This document shows positions 22,653 through 36,300 of a DNA stretch of 64,000 bases, one piece after another. The stretch's first letter is position 1; the number at the start of each line of letters is the position of its first letter. The position numbers and the translations under genes are program-made. The stretch is from Panopea generosa (taxonomy: Eukaryota > Mollusca > Bivalvia > Adapedonta > Hiatellidae), in assembly GCA_029582155.1 (NCBI GenBank), contig CM055898.1:19432229-19496228 (forward strand). Reading direction: 5' to 3'. Below the pieces are notes generated by a model. The model worked only from the letters and a program-made list of their open reading frames with translations. It was not told where the DNA came from and did not search any database.

Positions 22653-23980
22653 TCCAATCGTGAAACATCGGATATTTCCGTATCCTCCATATAATTGCGT
22701 AGCATAAAGGCCGAGGTGATCAGATTGAGAAAAAAAACTCCTGTAGTTTGTTCAATGAATGTCTTATCATTAAGGAAAAAAACAGGTTTTAATATTCAAA
22801 TAAAAACGATAGCTGTCATTTTCCTTGGATATTCAATAATCGAAATAAATATATTAGAATATAGAGCTTACGCGCGCGCGCGCGCGCGTGCGTGTGTTTC
22901 AAATTTACGCAACGTTATTTTAGGTGACAATGGAGAACTCTTATGCAAATAATCCTTCACTTTGTTTAGTATACTTTAAATATATTTTATTGCCAATATA
23001 TTTACAAATATAAATATTACAAGAATAAAAGACACATGGAAAGTATTACGACAGAAGAGTCCGGTCACAAGTGCTCAATATATGATATATAAATATTTAT
23101 GTAATTTATGTCCAGTCTCAAAAGTACCGTGGCAAACGTTGTTTTTAGTTAACAGTAATTTAATTGACAGAAAAACAGTATCTGGCATTTTGTGTGTAAT
23201 AAATGGATAATAGATGGATGCTGTGTATTTAATGTCGATTGAAAAGCCGCCCGGTTTGCAGGTTCAAGGACTCTCTATATAATTCCTTGCCAGGATACTG
23301 CAGTATATGTTACTTATTGCAACATGCGACATCGTTTTGCTTATATTTAACAAACCGTTAAAAAGTGATAACAATAAAAGTCTGATAACAATTTAACACT
23401 GATCAGTTTTCAGCGACGTGGTAAATCAGAATTTAATGATGAAATGTGATCCGGGTCAATTTTCAGCATATCCCCTTGAGGTAATTTTTCAACGGGGTCA
23501 AAATTTAATGTCACACCGGCGCATAGAATGACAACAACAACACTGTGCTTGTCACGTGACATTTGAAGTGAGCCTGTCAGAGAAGTGTGTCAATCTGATC
23601 GCCTCGGCCTTTATGCTACGCAATAGACCTCTGACATAATAAGGCGCCATCTTGGAAATACTTTCAGTCACATGATAAAATAAAATGGCGGCCCCCTTAT
23701 GCCACCTGTTTATATACATGTACGTTGAAAATATAAACGTTTGTTAATCAAGACTGATATTTTAAATTTCCCTATAAATATGACCCATGTCGAGTGTATA
23801 AATAAAAAAATCGATATAACAACGCCATATATAATCAACTTAATGACGGATACATTATTTGTTACTTTCACGCGAATGAACACAGACTTGTAACACAGGC
23901 GATTCGCGTTGGTGTATTCTAGAGCTATACACGAGGTGTATTCTACGGAGGATACGGAAATACCCGATGTTTCACGATTG
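22653..23980. mobile_element. Inverted-repeat (fold-back) element with an interrupted right arm
   Basis: The left arm 22653-22728 (ccaatcgtgaaacatcggat ... aaaggccgaggtgatcagat) is matched in reverse complement by 23590-23623 (caatctgatcgcctcggcct) plus 23947-23980 (acggaaatacccgatgtttc). About 323 bp (23624-23946) splits the right arm. AGAAGTGTGT follows at 23581 and again at 23981. No coding capacity was found. Confidence 0.7.
22871..22896. repeat. CG/TG microsatellite
   Basis: Alternating (CG)n then (TG)n, a possible Z-DNA-forming run, inside the fold-back element. Confidence 0.9.
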
Positions 23981-23990
23981 AGAAGTGTGT

Positions 23991-25660
23991 ATATTATTAT
24001 TAAATATAACACGGATATAAATGAATGGCGTTGCATTGGATACTACTAAAGAATTTTTTACTATCAGGTAAACTGTTTTAAGTGGACAGTTGCTGGCAAG
24101 CATGTATTGTAGATATAATGTTTCGCAACATACTGAATAGTTTCGCTAGTATAACGTTAGATATATCTTTAAAAAAAGGGGTAAATGTTTCGTACCACTA
24201 GAACTTCGTACCGGGTGGTTTCGTACCACTTAAGGAAGTTTCGTATATATATATATGTATAAGTATATATATATATATATATATATGAAATATAAAGTGT
24301 TTATAATTTACTTTGTTTAATACATGTGTCCATTGTAAAAATCATTTCCTGTACATGTATAGAAATCAGATCATATTTCTGATATATATGATGAAAATAA
24401 CTGAAAATTAGCATGCACAATTATAAACAGTCTGCTCAATTAGTAGGTATTGTAATGATCAAGATGGCTCTCTAGTCCACATTTATGAGTTTTTTAATGC
24501 AATTATTGTCAACAACTACAATATTTCACTGTTATAAAACCAGTGCTAACATAAATGAATGACTAGTTGCGCAAGAGTTTTGACTGATATTTTTTTTATT
24601 TCAATATTATTATTAACTGTATTTCACATAGTTGATAAAATCAGTGACATACAGTGAATGTGCCAATAGCGGTTCACTAGTGAAACCATGGCTGCATACA
24701 CTAATCTAACCTTATAAACTATTTTATAAAAAATGTATACTGAAACAAAAATATTCTCTCTGAACACACTACCAAACTTTTCCTTGAACTAGTTCACCAT
24801 TATATGAGTATCTGCATTTTACAAGAGGCTGTGTTAGCACCAATAACGGATCAACTACGCCATTATCGGATCACTTGATATAAGCGCTTTCTCCATCCTG
24901 TGGGGGGTGGGGGGGGAATATCTCCAAACATCGAATTGACTTGTCCATGGGCACTGACAGACAGTTACAATTTATACGAGGCTGGGTCATTCTTTAAAAA
25001 GTTTGCCATGCTCCTACCAAACGTTTTTATTGACTTTCATGATTTCTGTCCATTTTTGTTTAAAAAATCAAAATTAGGCTAATGAAAAAAATAGCTAGCT
25101 TCCTACCTGCATGAAAAAAACTGGGTCGCAGCACAGTTTTTAGGGTGAACTTGAGTAAATAGACCAGAGGTTATCTATACGCTGAACATTATGCAGGGTA
25201 TGAGTAAATTATTACCTCAGTGTATTATGACGAACAATATTCATCAAATTCCATCAACCACGTCAAGCTGGTGATCATTTCAAATCTCATATGATTATAT
25301 GTTAAAATTAGGAAAATCATTTGACTATGTTGTCTTCAAACACTACAAGTCCAACACCAGGAACTTGGAAAGCTGTGATTGCACATAACAAACATTGTGT
25401 GTAATCAAGCAGTGACTATGTGGAAATAATGCTTTAAAGCATTTTTTTTTAACATCTTAAAATATCGAGAAGGCAGTTGCCTCTTCCTGCCTCGGTGTGT
25501 CTACGTCGCTGATAAATGGTAAATGCTACCTTCACAAATATTGGGACACATGTTCAACCCTTGGAAATGTATAAAAAAAATTGCTCTATTTTACACATAT
25601 ATATAGAAATATAATGTAAAATAAAGTAACATTGTTTTTTTTTATTCTTCCTCTTTCCCC
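23991..25660. other. No gene recognised
   Basis: AT-rich sequence upstream of the receptor gene. It holds a TA microsatellite (about 24248-24287), a small repeat of tttcgtaccact around 24187-24230 and a G-run at 24900-24916. No exon-like frame was found. Confidence 0.5.
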
Positions 25661-25667
25661 AAGAACT

Positions 25668-25859
25668 GGCCCCTGTTTCATCAACAAATACTTAAAATCT
25701 TAAATCTAAGAAAAGCAGTCAGGTGATCATGATTTCAGATTGGTTCCAATAAAACTGCATACAATTTCATTGATGTTTATTATGTGAATAGATAAATAAC
25801 CAGTTAAAAGTTAGTTAAATTTTTAAGTATTTAAGTATAATGTTGGTGAAACAGAAGCC
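25668..25859. mobile_element. Short inverted-repeat MITE
   Basis: Ends are ggcccctgtttcatcaaca and tgttggtgaaacagaagcc, an imperfect 19-bp terminal inverted repeat enclosing about 190 bp. The end wording (gggccc-gtttca-) resembles the 58022-58611 element. Confidence 0.6.
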
Positions 25860-26109
25860 TGGAAATGTTAATAGTGTGATATATTGTATGTCTCAGACGA
25901 GCCTAAGTTTGACATTTTTTTGTGTGTGTCTCTTGGGTAATGGACTGCACATCGATTATTTAGATAAATTCTCTTATCAAACGTAGAGCAATGTTAACAG
26001 GCTATACATAGTGAACGTGTGGACAAGTCGGAATATCCTCAACAATATATAAACAGGATGTACTTTTAAGTATATTTTGTACATGTATGTTTAGGATAGG
26101 CTATATTAA

Positions 26110-26560
26110 AGGGATTATATTTGCATATTATCATCAATTCCCTGCCCTAAACACACACGTCCAGCATGAAGATACACTTACAACTTAGAGATATACGCGT
26201 CTAAAGTGTCTAATTGCATAACCTCTTTATTACAAACATTGGGTTTCTGAAGTCACATTTTTGTTTTTGTTTACATATGCCATTTTCAATGAACCGCTTT
26301 AGGGTTTCCGATCAATCATCGGATAACATCGTGAAGACTCGTTCCTGATCTCTTTTTCGAGGCTTTGTTCAGGAAGTTTATGGAGTTCAATGTAAACATT
26401 GCGCAATACTTTTTTTGGCCAATATTCAATTACTGTTAATTTGATAACTTTCAAGTAAATAAAGGTTGTACGTCAATACATAGGCATTATTTTGTGTACG
26501 CTGCATACAGAAAAAGTCTGGATAAAGGGCGTGTTTGTGTTACTTGACAATATAATCCCT
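26110..26560. mobile_element. TTAA-flanked MITE, family 1 copy 1
   Basis: 451 bp with ends AGGGATTATATT.../...AATATAATCCCT flanked by TTAA on both sides (26106-26109, 26561-26564). A second copy is at 34174-34634 and is similar over its whole length. TTAA duplications are the hallmark of piggyBac-type transposition, also seen with Kolobok. There is no transposase. Confidence 0.82.
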
Positions 26561-26787
26561 TTAAGTGAATCTAAATAAACAGATATAGAGAATATAATTT
26601 AACTGACTTGTCTCATACCGTTGTATTTATCAAATAAAAGTGAAGTCAGACTTGGGAGAAATACGCAATAAGGAAGCACTAGACATGAAACAATGATCGG
26701 ATGTGTTCCTGTGACTCATTAGGTATTCTATTAATTTATCCAATAATTAGATATGAATCATCAATAATTTTTCTAAAATCCATCTTT

Positions 26788-27190
26788 AAATGGAGGGTAT
26801 CAGGTTACAATGCTATAAATGCCTTAAAAAATAACATTAAAGCAACCTTCTATCATTAATAAATGTAAACCAAATGGTTTAGTATATCAAATCTGCCAAA
26901 ATGTGACAAAATCATTGTGTAAATTGGAGTGGTAACTAAAACAAAATCCGTATTCTAAAAATAGACAAAATAGAAATATTTAATGAAATCCTGCGACTCA
27001 TTTAATATCGAATATGTCACAAAATATGTTGCCATTTTAAGCAGGAAATCTGTTTTAATCTAATCTAGGTGTGTAGCCCAAGTTAGAAAAGCTGATTTCA
27101 ATATATTATTTTGGCATGTTTAAATAGATACCTTTTTGACAATACAGGGTTTTAAATTTTTGAAAAATCCTGATATATTCACTTTAAAGA
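26788..27190. repeat. Dispersed repeat, family 2 copy 1
   Basis: Shares blocks such as tgtcaaa-rich and aaaatagac wording with 33602-34690, in the same order. Its ends ggagggtatcagg and cctgatatattcactttaaa are roughly inverted, suggesting a MITE. The boundaries are approximate. Confidence 0.5.
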
Positions 27191-27297
27191 GCATTCATAA
27201 TTGTAATTGATAAATGGTTTTGACGGGCTTATAATTGACTGCTTTGTGCACTTGTATGGTATTTCTGAGTAGTTTATCTTCATTTTGTCTATTGCAG

Positions 27298-27374
27298 GTT
27301 GATGTTTATCAGTTAAGCAGGACAACAATTCCACCATGTTCTTGCAGGTGCTGCTCATTGGCTCTCTTGTTCAG
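27298..27374 (+). CDS. Receptor-like gene, exon 1 (5' UTR end and signal peptide)
   Basis: The acceptor attgcag|gttgatg at 27297/27298 shows that a further 5' non-coding exon must lie upstream. The ATG at 27336 sits in a strong start context (ccaccATGt). Thirteen codons, MFLQVLLIGSLVQ, form the hydrophobic core of a signal peptide before the donor CAG|gtaaac. The join to exon 2 is phase 0 and completes the cleavage region. Confidence 0.8.
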
Positions 27375-30300
27375 GTAAACATCTTGTTTTTATCTATAGA
27401 ATCACCAACTCTCCGAATCTTGGTCTGATGCTCTTCCACTAGACCACACAACAATTGATATTTGGAAAGATGATGTTTCTCACCACGTTTTATGGGAGCT
27501 GGTTTTGAGTCTTTTGATCTGCACATAAAAAGACTGGTTGCCATTTTGTACCTGTAATTTGTTGAAAATGGTTTTAGGATAAAATCAATAGTTTAAGTCA
27601 CAATAAATGAATTCCTTGGTGGGCATCCAAATTCTTGTTAAAATAGGGACCGAGTGTGCAATTTTATTTTTTCAGATATTAGTTGTATTTAAGGCATGAA
27701 ATGGAAGAAAATCATCTTAAATGCGGTGCTTTATGTGCTGGCAAAATACATTTCCTTTTGTACAAGAAACAATGCAAACCGTAATTTTTTTTAACAGTCT
27801 CCATTTTGATTGATATATAACATTGTGTCTCATTATCATTTGTCTCTCACCACTGATTCAAGTGTGAAAGTTATCAGTTACTTACAGAGAAGGGGTTCAG
27901 AGTTATTTGAGAGTGAATAAAATAATCGACATAGGATGAAAAATCTGTATGAAATTATTAGTCTGCGTACTGGAATATCTGAATTTATGGTCAGTGTGCT
28001 CTTCACTTTAAATCACTTGGATGCTTGCTCTTATCAACGTGGAACAATGAGCTTTCAGCGTACACAGACTAACCGCATTGTCAACGTTTTGTAATGTTTT
28101 AATTGGCAGATGGTATTTTTACTAGTATTAAACAGCAAATATGGGGAAGTATTTGTTCAACCAAAAGTGGTTATGTGGTCACCCAAGATATAATCAATGG
28201 GTTAAAGAGTTCAAAGGTAATAAACACTCCACTAATTGTTGTCTGTAACAAAATAATCGATCAGAGAAAGATGGGTGAATACGCACTCAACTCGCATATA
28301 TGTTTTATTTTTTAATTTTCCAAAAAAAATAGGTGGGGGCGTTTATTAGAGTGGGGGCGTTTATAAGGCAGTGTTTTTTTTCACCGTTTTGGGAAGATGA
28401 CCCATACCCTTTGAATTGGGAATTTTAGCGGCGTTCTCATTAACATTGGGAAAACTTATGCATTAAATATAATTGTTCAACTTCATAAAAATGTGTACAC
28501 TTGCTTCTCTGGTCATTTAATTAAAGAATCAGTGTATTACTCAATTCAGAATAGGGAAAACTTTGTCTATTTTATCAAGGAATTATGGAAGTTTCAATTT
28601 ACAATTATTAAAACTTTCAATTGGGAATTTTTACCACTCAATTGGGAAAAAAAGATACTATTTGCCATTGGGAATATGATCCAATAACGGCTATAAAAAT
28701 GGTAGAAAAAAAAACACTGTAAGGGAATATACGGTAGTTTTTATGGAAGCTGTTTGACTCTGTTTTAATTATCATTTATATTTATTGACATTGTTAACAG
28801 TCTATTAATGGTAAAAATGTGTTTAAACGAGGGTTTAACACAACCCAAAAACAATGATGTCATCAATTTGTGTGTTGCTATCTGATAAACCTTCCCTGCC
28901 GATAAAGCAAAAATTTATCTTACCCCACGTTATTACATAGAATACTACATAATGATGTGATAAATAGAGAATACCATGTTAGTGTCTGATACTATCAACT
29001 TTATCAGGTGAGGCTTAGAAAAAAATCAAGATGAGGCTGTGTTGAGTCCTTGGTTTTGTCATGCCAAACCTGGTAAAGTTGATAATATAAGACACTTACA
29101 TGGTATTCTCTTTATCATGTCAATATTTTAAAATCATCTTTTTTTATGAAATTGAAAATCAGCATCAAACTTTTGTTACATCCTGTAGAAATTCCGTCAC
29201 AATGTATTATTAATTTTATTATATATAATGACATCATGTGCCTGATAAACTTGCATTGATGTGATAAACGTTCATGCAACAGTGTAGTTAAGTTATAACC
29301 AGTGAGTGATTGAGTCAAAGGCTCTCAGTAAAAATAACGTTACGTAACCTTGGATACCGTCTGCTTACGTTCATCACATCTCGTACAGATTCATATGCTT
29401 GTAAGATGTGATGAACGTAGGGAGTAAAAATCCAGTAGGGTTGTCTAGACACTTACATCTCTTTGCTGAGGCATCAAAGCTGAAATTTGCCAGTTACTTG
29501 TCGAAGATTCATTGCCATACAAATAGTAAGGATGTCATGTTATAAATTATAACCTTTCCTGAACTAAATGGCATGCAAAAAAATGTTTCTGTTTTAGTGA
29601 CATCTCCAATGGTAATAAAAGTTGTTAGTTATGTTAACTTTAATTTTCCCTTATGTTCAAGAGTGAAAATGAAAATTCAAGAATGTGAACGTATACAAAT
29701 GAATATTTTCCAAAAAAAAGTATTTTGAATCACTTTAAGCATCTTTTTTTTAGAATGGTGTAATTTTGAGGAGGAATATTTTGATTATTTTATGTATATC
29801 CCATTGCAACAGAAAACAAAACAAAATAACTTTCTGCCAGGGCAGATCACTTATTGGACAGTGATTTGAAGGTTAAAACCCAAGTAGTCCAAATGAAAGT
29901 TTATTTCACTACCTGCCAAATAATTGTATCGCCGTGATGAAGGAAAGACGAGATTATGGTGTAGCTTTTCCGTCGACGGCAGCGGCCTCAAACATTTATA
30001 TTAAGCTCCAACGTTAAGTTTTTGTTTTTACACTATTTCTCAACAAGTACAAGTGCTAGGACACTCATACTTGGATCATAGTTACAACTAACACCCTGCA
30101 TCACATTATATACTGCTGCAAATGCTGAGTGTGACCTACATTGCATAGTCCATGGACTTTGTTTGATGCTGAATTTTGCATAACTTCCAATGTTAAGTTT
30201 TCGTTTTTACACTATTACTCAACAAGTACAAGTGCTAGGACACTCATACTTGGATCATAGTTACAACTAACACCCTACATCATGTAATTTACTGCAGATG

Positions 30301-33300
30301 CTGAGTGTGACTTACATTTCATGGTCCATTGACATTGTTTGATGCTGAATTTTGCATTTACCTCCAATGTTTAGTTTTCATTTTTACACTATTTCTCAAT
30401 AAGTACCAGTGTTAGGACTCTCAAACTTGGATCATACAACTAACACCCTGCATTACATAATATAATGCATATGCTGAGTACGTTTTATTTTAATTTATTT
30501 AAACAAATTTTTATTCTTTTTTTATTTTAAATTATTTTTTGTGTGATTTTGATTAAAAAATATTTTTTTTTTTAAATATGTTTTACTTAGAAAAACTGGT
30601 TAAAGTTTTTTTTTTAAAATATGTTTTACTTAGAAATACTGGTTAAAGTTTAATGTGCAACTACCATCAAGTTCATATCTCAAAAATCACTTAATGTATT
30701 TGATCAAAACTTCACACAATACTTCCTACAATATTTCGTAGTCTTTTAAACCTACTACATTAACCAAATAAGATAACTCTTGCATGTATTTAAAATTTTA
30801 ATTTTTTTCTATCCCATGTGTATATTAACGGTCAAAGCGGTCACGACGAGACATCATTCCGCGGAATTCTTGTTTTAGATTTATTTGGCTGCCCCTTTAT
30901 CATGTGAAGTAATGCTTGGTACATGTAAAAGTATATAAGTATTAAAGGTAAAATGCTCAATTTATTTTCATGTTTTTTTTTAAGTTGTTTAGCTAAGAGT
31001 CCAGTGTCTAACATGCCAAGTTTTTCAGTTTTGTTATTTTTATCTCAAGTAAACACAATAGATAAACATGCAAGAAGGTAAACTAAGAATGCCCTTGTAA
31101 ATATGAAATTGTAATTTGTAAGGCTGTCAATTGGAGTCCAACACTAAAAGCTTTTGATTGGTTTAGACTTGTAAACATAGATATAAATATCGGCATGCAA
31201 GCACTTAGATTTGAACCTAACAATTTATGATAAAATACAAATGTAAGGATTTGATTTTTTTGTAAACCTCATTCATGAACCAGGAATGGTGCAATCTGTT
31301 TAATTTATATTATATATTGGGTGTATATGTGCATATTGAAGCGTTAGTGAAAAATTAGTGAATCTTTATCTACCGTATTAATACATGTTTATACATGTAT
31401 TGCAGTAGTCTAGTTATATGCACTATTGATGCAGTAGCTGTTTTGATAGATTCAGTTGTGTCACAGCTGCTTGTGAACATAAATACAGGACAGCACATCT
31501 TTATTTTGTAACAAATTATAGTACATTGTACAACATAATTTGAAATAGGTCATGATGACCTGTGATCATACATTTCAGAATATTATTATTACAAATGTAC
31601 ATTAAATGACGGATATGATTATTAATTTCAAACATAAAGATTGGGTTGTTACATATATGTCATAATTTATGTTATATTAATATTTAATAGTCTTTAATAC
31701 AAACACGGAACCACTTTGGTATCTGTGTGCTAAAATACTTTTTTAAAACAAAGGATTTACTCATCAATTTCTGCTGTATTGGCATGCATGCAAACACTTA
31801 GATTTGAATTTTAACATTTCTATATAATATATTATCATATTTATGAAAGAGTTTTTTTAGGATTTGTATTACCTTGTTTATAAACACTGAAATTGACATG
31901 CTTAAGGTGACATTCCACTGATACCATGTGTACCAACTATTTATATACAGCCGGGCCCGATTAGCTCAGTCGGTTACGCGTCTGACTATCAATCAAGGGG
32001 TCGTGAGTTTGAATCCCCCGCCCGGCAACAGTCTCCGTGATGATTAATATAAGACATTGTGTCTAATTATCATTCGTCTCTCACCACTGATTCAAGTGGG
32101 AAAGTTATCAGTTACTTACGGAGACGGGGTGTGCTCGAGTACTGGTTAATACTAGGAAACAGTGGTTAGGTTAACTGATTGTCTGTTAGCCCTCGATGGC
32201 ATAAAAATGACGCTAAATATTCAATCAATCAATCAATTTTATATTCTTATTTTATAAATGAAAACAGTAATTAAAATACCATTTGTAATTTTAACAGTCT
32301 TGATAAGTCATTTAAAACCCTTAAATACGAACAAATTTTATTATTCAGTCCTTTAATTTTATGGACACATGTTGGGTCAGTCTTACTTCTAATAGTAGAC
32401 TTAACTCAATGTCCAATACAGCACACAAGTCTTAACACTTTTATTTTTGATGATTTAATATAATAGGTTAAGATTAAAAATTTAATTAATAACATAGTTC
32501 GAATAAGTTCGTAAATAAATGTAGATCTTCCTAATAATTTAAAATAACTGACTAAAGATTTAGTTCCGTTTTGTTATCGTAAATTATATAATGGCTAGCG
32601 TTATGCCATTTAAAATACTAAGTACTATCTTTCTCTCTCTTACTTATCTATATGTAGTCTCTTTAAATATTTAAAAACCTTTCTTTATATCATAAGTTCC
32701 TAAATTTGATTAGCAAATAAACTTAACTTTGAATATTTAACCAACAAAAATCATTTTAACAATTAACCAATAAATTCTTGTTTTACATATATTTAACCTA
32801 AAGTTGTTAAACCCCTAGAAGTTAATCACTAAGATTTTCTTATCAAATGTAATCAACATAATATAATCAAACAAACTATAACAATCGAACTAGTCCTGGA
32901 AATGAGCATTCTCATGTCGACTCAAAATATTTTGATTTTATAACTGATTGACTAAGATTTTTATATTTGGTATTACATAGAAATGAAAATATAAATACCT
33001 TCTGTTATTAACTAAAATACAGTTGTTATTAACACCTCAAGGGTTTCTTGTTACGCCATGGCTAAATGTATAATGATTACTCTAATGAAACTTGTATATA
33101 TACTACATATTAACAAAATTCTTACCTAACAAAGCTCTACAAACATCAGACACATATTTCATTTTACAATAAACATATTAAAATTTTGAGCTTTTACCTT
33201 TTTAATTGAAATTTATTATTTTTTATCTTTTTTATTATATTTATTATTTGATAACAGCAATAAAATTATAACAGTAATTTTATGTCTGTTGCATATTGAT

Positions 33301-36300
33301 GGATATATAGCATCAACTATGGATACATCAATGTAATACACTCTGATGATGAGAACATCATCCACATCCTGTTTCCTTTACTTTTGATCAGTGAAGTTAA
33401 GTCTTCCTTTTCTTTGTCAAATTATACAAACTTGAGAGGGATTAAACTATGACCAGTATCTTTTGTTATTTCGTGAACGTTTATGAGAATGCATGATTTG
33501 TTGAAATCTTCCTCATGAAATTTGGACAGTATAATCAATCGGCAGTTATTAATTGACAAGACGAAAATTAAACAACTGATTGTTAAACTGCAGTCTGAGC
33601 TTAAAGGGAGTATATTGGGGAAAAATGCTTTAAATGTCTTAAAAAATACAATTATTTTTTAAAATGGATATAAAACATCTCATTATCATTAATATATATA
33701 ATCCAACTGATTTGGTATGTCAAATCTTCCAAAACGTGACAAACTTGATATCTAAATTGGAAGCGATATCCCCCTTCTAAAAATAGAAAGCACTTAAATA
33801 TTGTTTGACAATCTTCATATCATCGTTTAATGACTCTTTCTAAGATGAAATAAGTTTGACTACATGTCAACCTGTAAAACTGATCAAATTGAAGTAAAAA
33901 TAAAATGATGCGACTCTTTTAATATGTCACAAAATTTGTTTCAATTGATATAATTTTGAAATCTGAAATTTCATTTTCCACATACCATACCATTTGATGA
34001 GTTTCACATCATCATTCAGATTTTCTCTAAATTAGAAATTAATTGTATTTGACAAATATCATAGTAACCAATGTGGTGGATAAAAAATACCCTCAAGGCA
34101 ATCAAGGCACAATGAGTAAATTGTAGTATACTAAGACATGATATATTGGACAAAATGTTTTTTTATCAATTAAAGGGATTATATTGACATATTACCATCA
34201 ATTTCGTGTCCAAAATACACACGCCCAGCATGACTATACACTTATAACTTATAAGATATATGCGTCTAAAGTGTCTAATTGCATAACTTCTTTATTACAA
34301 ACATCGGGTTTCTGAAGCCACGTTTTTGTTTTTGTTTACATTGCTATTTTCAACGAACCACTTTCGGGTTTTCGATCAATCAATCGGATAACATCGTGAA
34401 GACTCGTTCCCGATCTCGTTTTTCGAGGCTTTGTTCGGGAAGTTTATGGAGTTCAATGTTAACATTGCACAGTACTTTATTGTGGGACGTGTAAAATATT
34501 CAATTACTGTTAATTTGATAACTTTCAAATAAATAAAGGTTAAATGTCAATACATAAGCATTATTTTGTGCACACTGCATACAGGAAAAGTCTGGATTAA
34601 CAGGATGTTTGTGTTACTTGCCAATATAATCCCTTTAAACACTGTTTGATGATCCCATTAAAATTTGAAACAGTCCTGATATACTTCCTTTATAATTCTT
34701 AACCAGTTGTAAATGAAATCAAGGCCAAATTCTTGATAATTTTTGTCAATTCTTTAATTTGCAAATTTGAAAAGAAAATCCTGATATACATGTACATCAT
34801 TTTAACCCTTTACTCTATAAATTCGCGTTTTTCCGCACCAATCACAGAAGGCCTTTGAAAACAGTGCAGGAAGAATTCAGATTGCTCATAACGAGCAATC
34901 TGAACACTTCCTTCACTGTTTTTCCACTCTGTCAGTTAATATAAACATAATTCACTCATTGCTGATACGTGGTGAATTAATGCTTTCAATTTGGAAGAGT
35001 CGTACAAAATACTTATCAGCAAAGGGTTAAATTGTGTGCCAGTGATAAATATAATCATGGCCAAAATATTGTTGTTTATTTTTGGCAGGAAAGTTATTTG
35101 ATTTTGTTGTTAGCCTGAGCTGGAGACTGAATCTTTCTCAGAAAGTCTGACAGTATAGTCAATCTGTAATATTTAATTGATAACCATGGCCAAAACTAAA
35201 CACATGATTGTTTTTTTCTTGGCCTAAATGTAACCTTATTTATCTCTAACAAAAACTTTTGGACTGATTTTTTTTGTTTATTATAATTATTTTTATTCTT
35301 AATATCGCGGCAGTTGCACATGGCATTCATTCTGAATCAGCAAGGACTTTGAAGACTATGTGAAGCATTTATAAATTGCAAATTAATCATTCAAATTTCG
35401 CAGGCATTTGATTTCTTTTACATAAAATGTAGGTGTATAACTTCAAATGTTTTATAATGTTTTAAACACACAAAATGATCTTCAATATGAAATATTGCAG
35501 TTTGAAGTAAAATTTCAAGTACTTTCCTCGATTTCTAGGTCACCTGAGACTTTGTCTCAAGGGAACTTTTACGATCGCCTTTTGTCTGTCGTCTGTCATG
35601 TGTCCGTAAAACAAGACATTTGATTTCTTCCAAAAAAACGTAAGCCTTATTGTAATGAAATGTATGCAGCTTTGGTATCGAAGGATGAATCAGAATTGTA
35701 AATTGCATGGTCCCCACCCCCCTTGGGTCTTCATGGGGTTGGGGGGGGGGAGGGGGGGGGTGAGGGGGGCCCAGAACAGTCAAATTTAAGGTATACTTTG
35801 AAAATCTTCTCCTTACTAAAGGAAGCACTGGAAAACAAATGGTGAGCATGATTATGGACGTATATGGGTCATTTATAAAAATGTGAATTGCATGTCCCTT
35901 GGTCTCACAGTTTGGCCCTTGGGGTAGGGGGCCTACATTACTAAATCTATAATAGAGGAAATGAAAAAAAAACATGTCATTTAAATGGTTTTTGGTGTAA
36001 TTTGTTGTTGCTGACATGACTGGTAATGCATGTTTAATTGACGAAAGTTGGAATATAGATTCATGTAGCTTTATGCCATAAAGAATTATCAGGTGACCGT
36101 AAAAGCCCATGGCCCTCTTGTTTTAAGTTGCAATATACAAATTTTGGAATTGTAACTACTACAAGAATTGTTAACACAATATGCTGGGAATCTGGTATCA
36201 TTTTGTAGAGAATTCCATTGTGCAAAGAAAGAATTTTTAATTTGGATTTCTGAGATGAATGGAAACGAGGATATTTGAAAACATGAATACATGAGGAGTT

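Noticed and set aside
28103..28315. 70-codon plus-strand ORF starting MADGIFTSIKQQ
   Set aside because: No splice sites in phase with the receptor gene and no recognisable domain; overlaps a dispersed repeat.
30855..30876. Helitron 3' end
   Set aside because: Hairpin present, but no CTRR terminus and no TC start could be paired with it.
31951..32030. Possible tRNA genes here and at 736, 45810, 59595 and 60484
   Set aside because: All are heads of SINEs: each runs without a break into a shared SINE body, and the one at 45808 has a 14-bp TSD around the whole SINE.
35535..36110. 191-codon minus-strand ORF
   Set aside because: Lies across a non-coding dispersed repeat; includes a Pro/His run from the G-tract and matches no domain I know.
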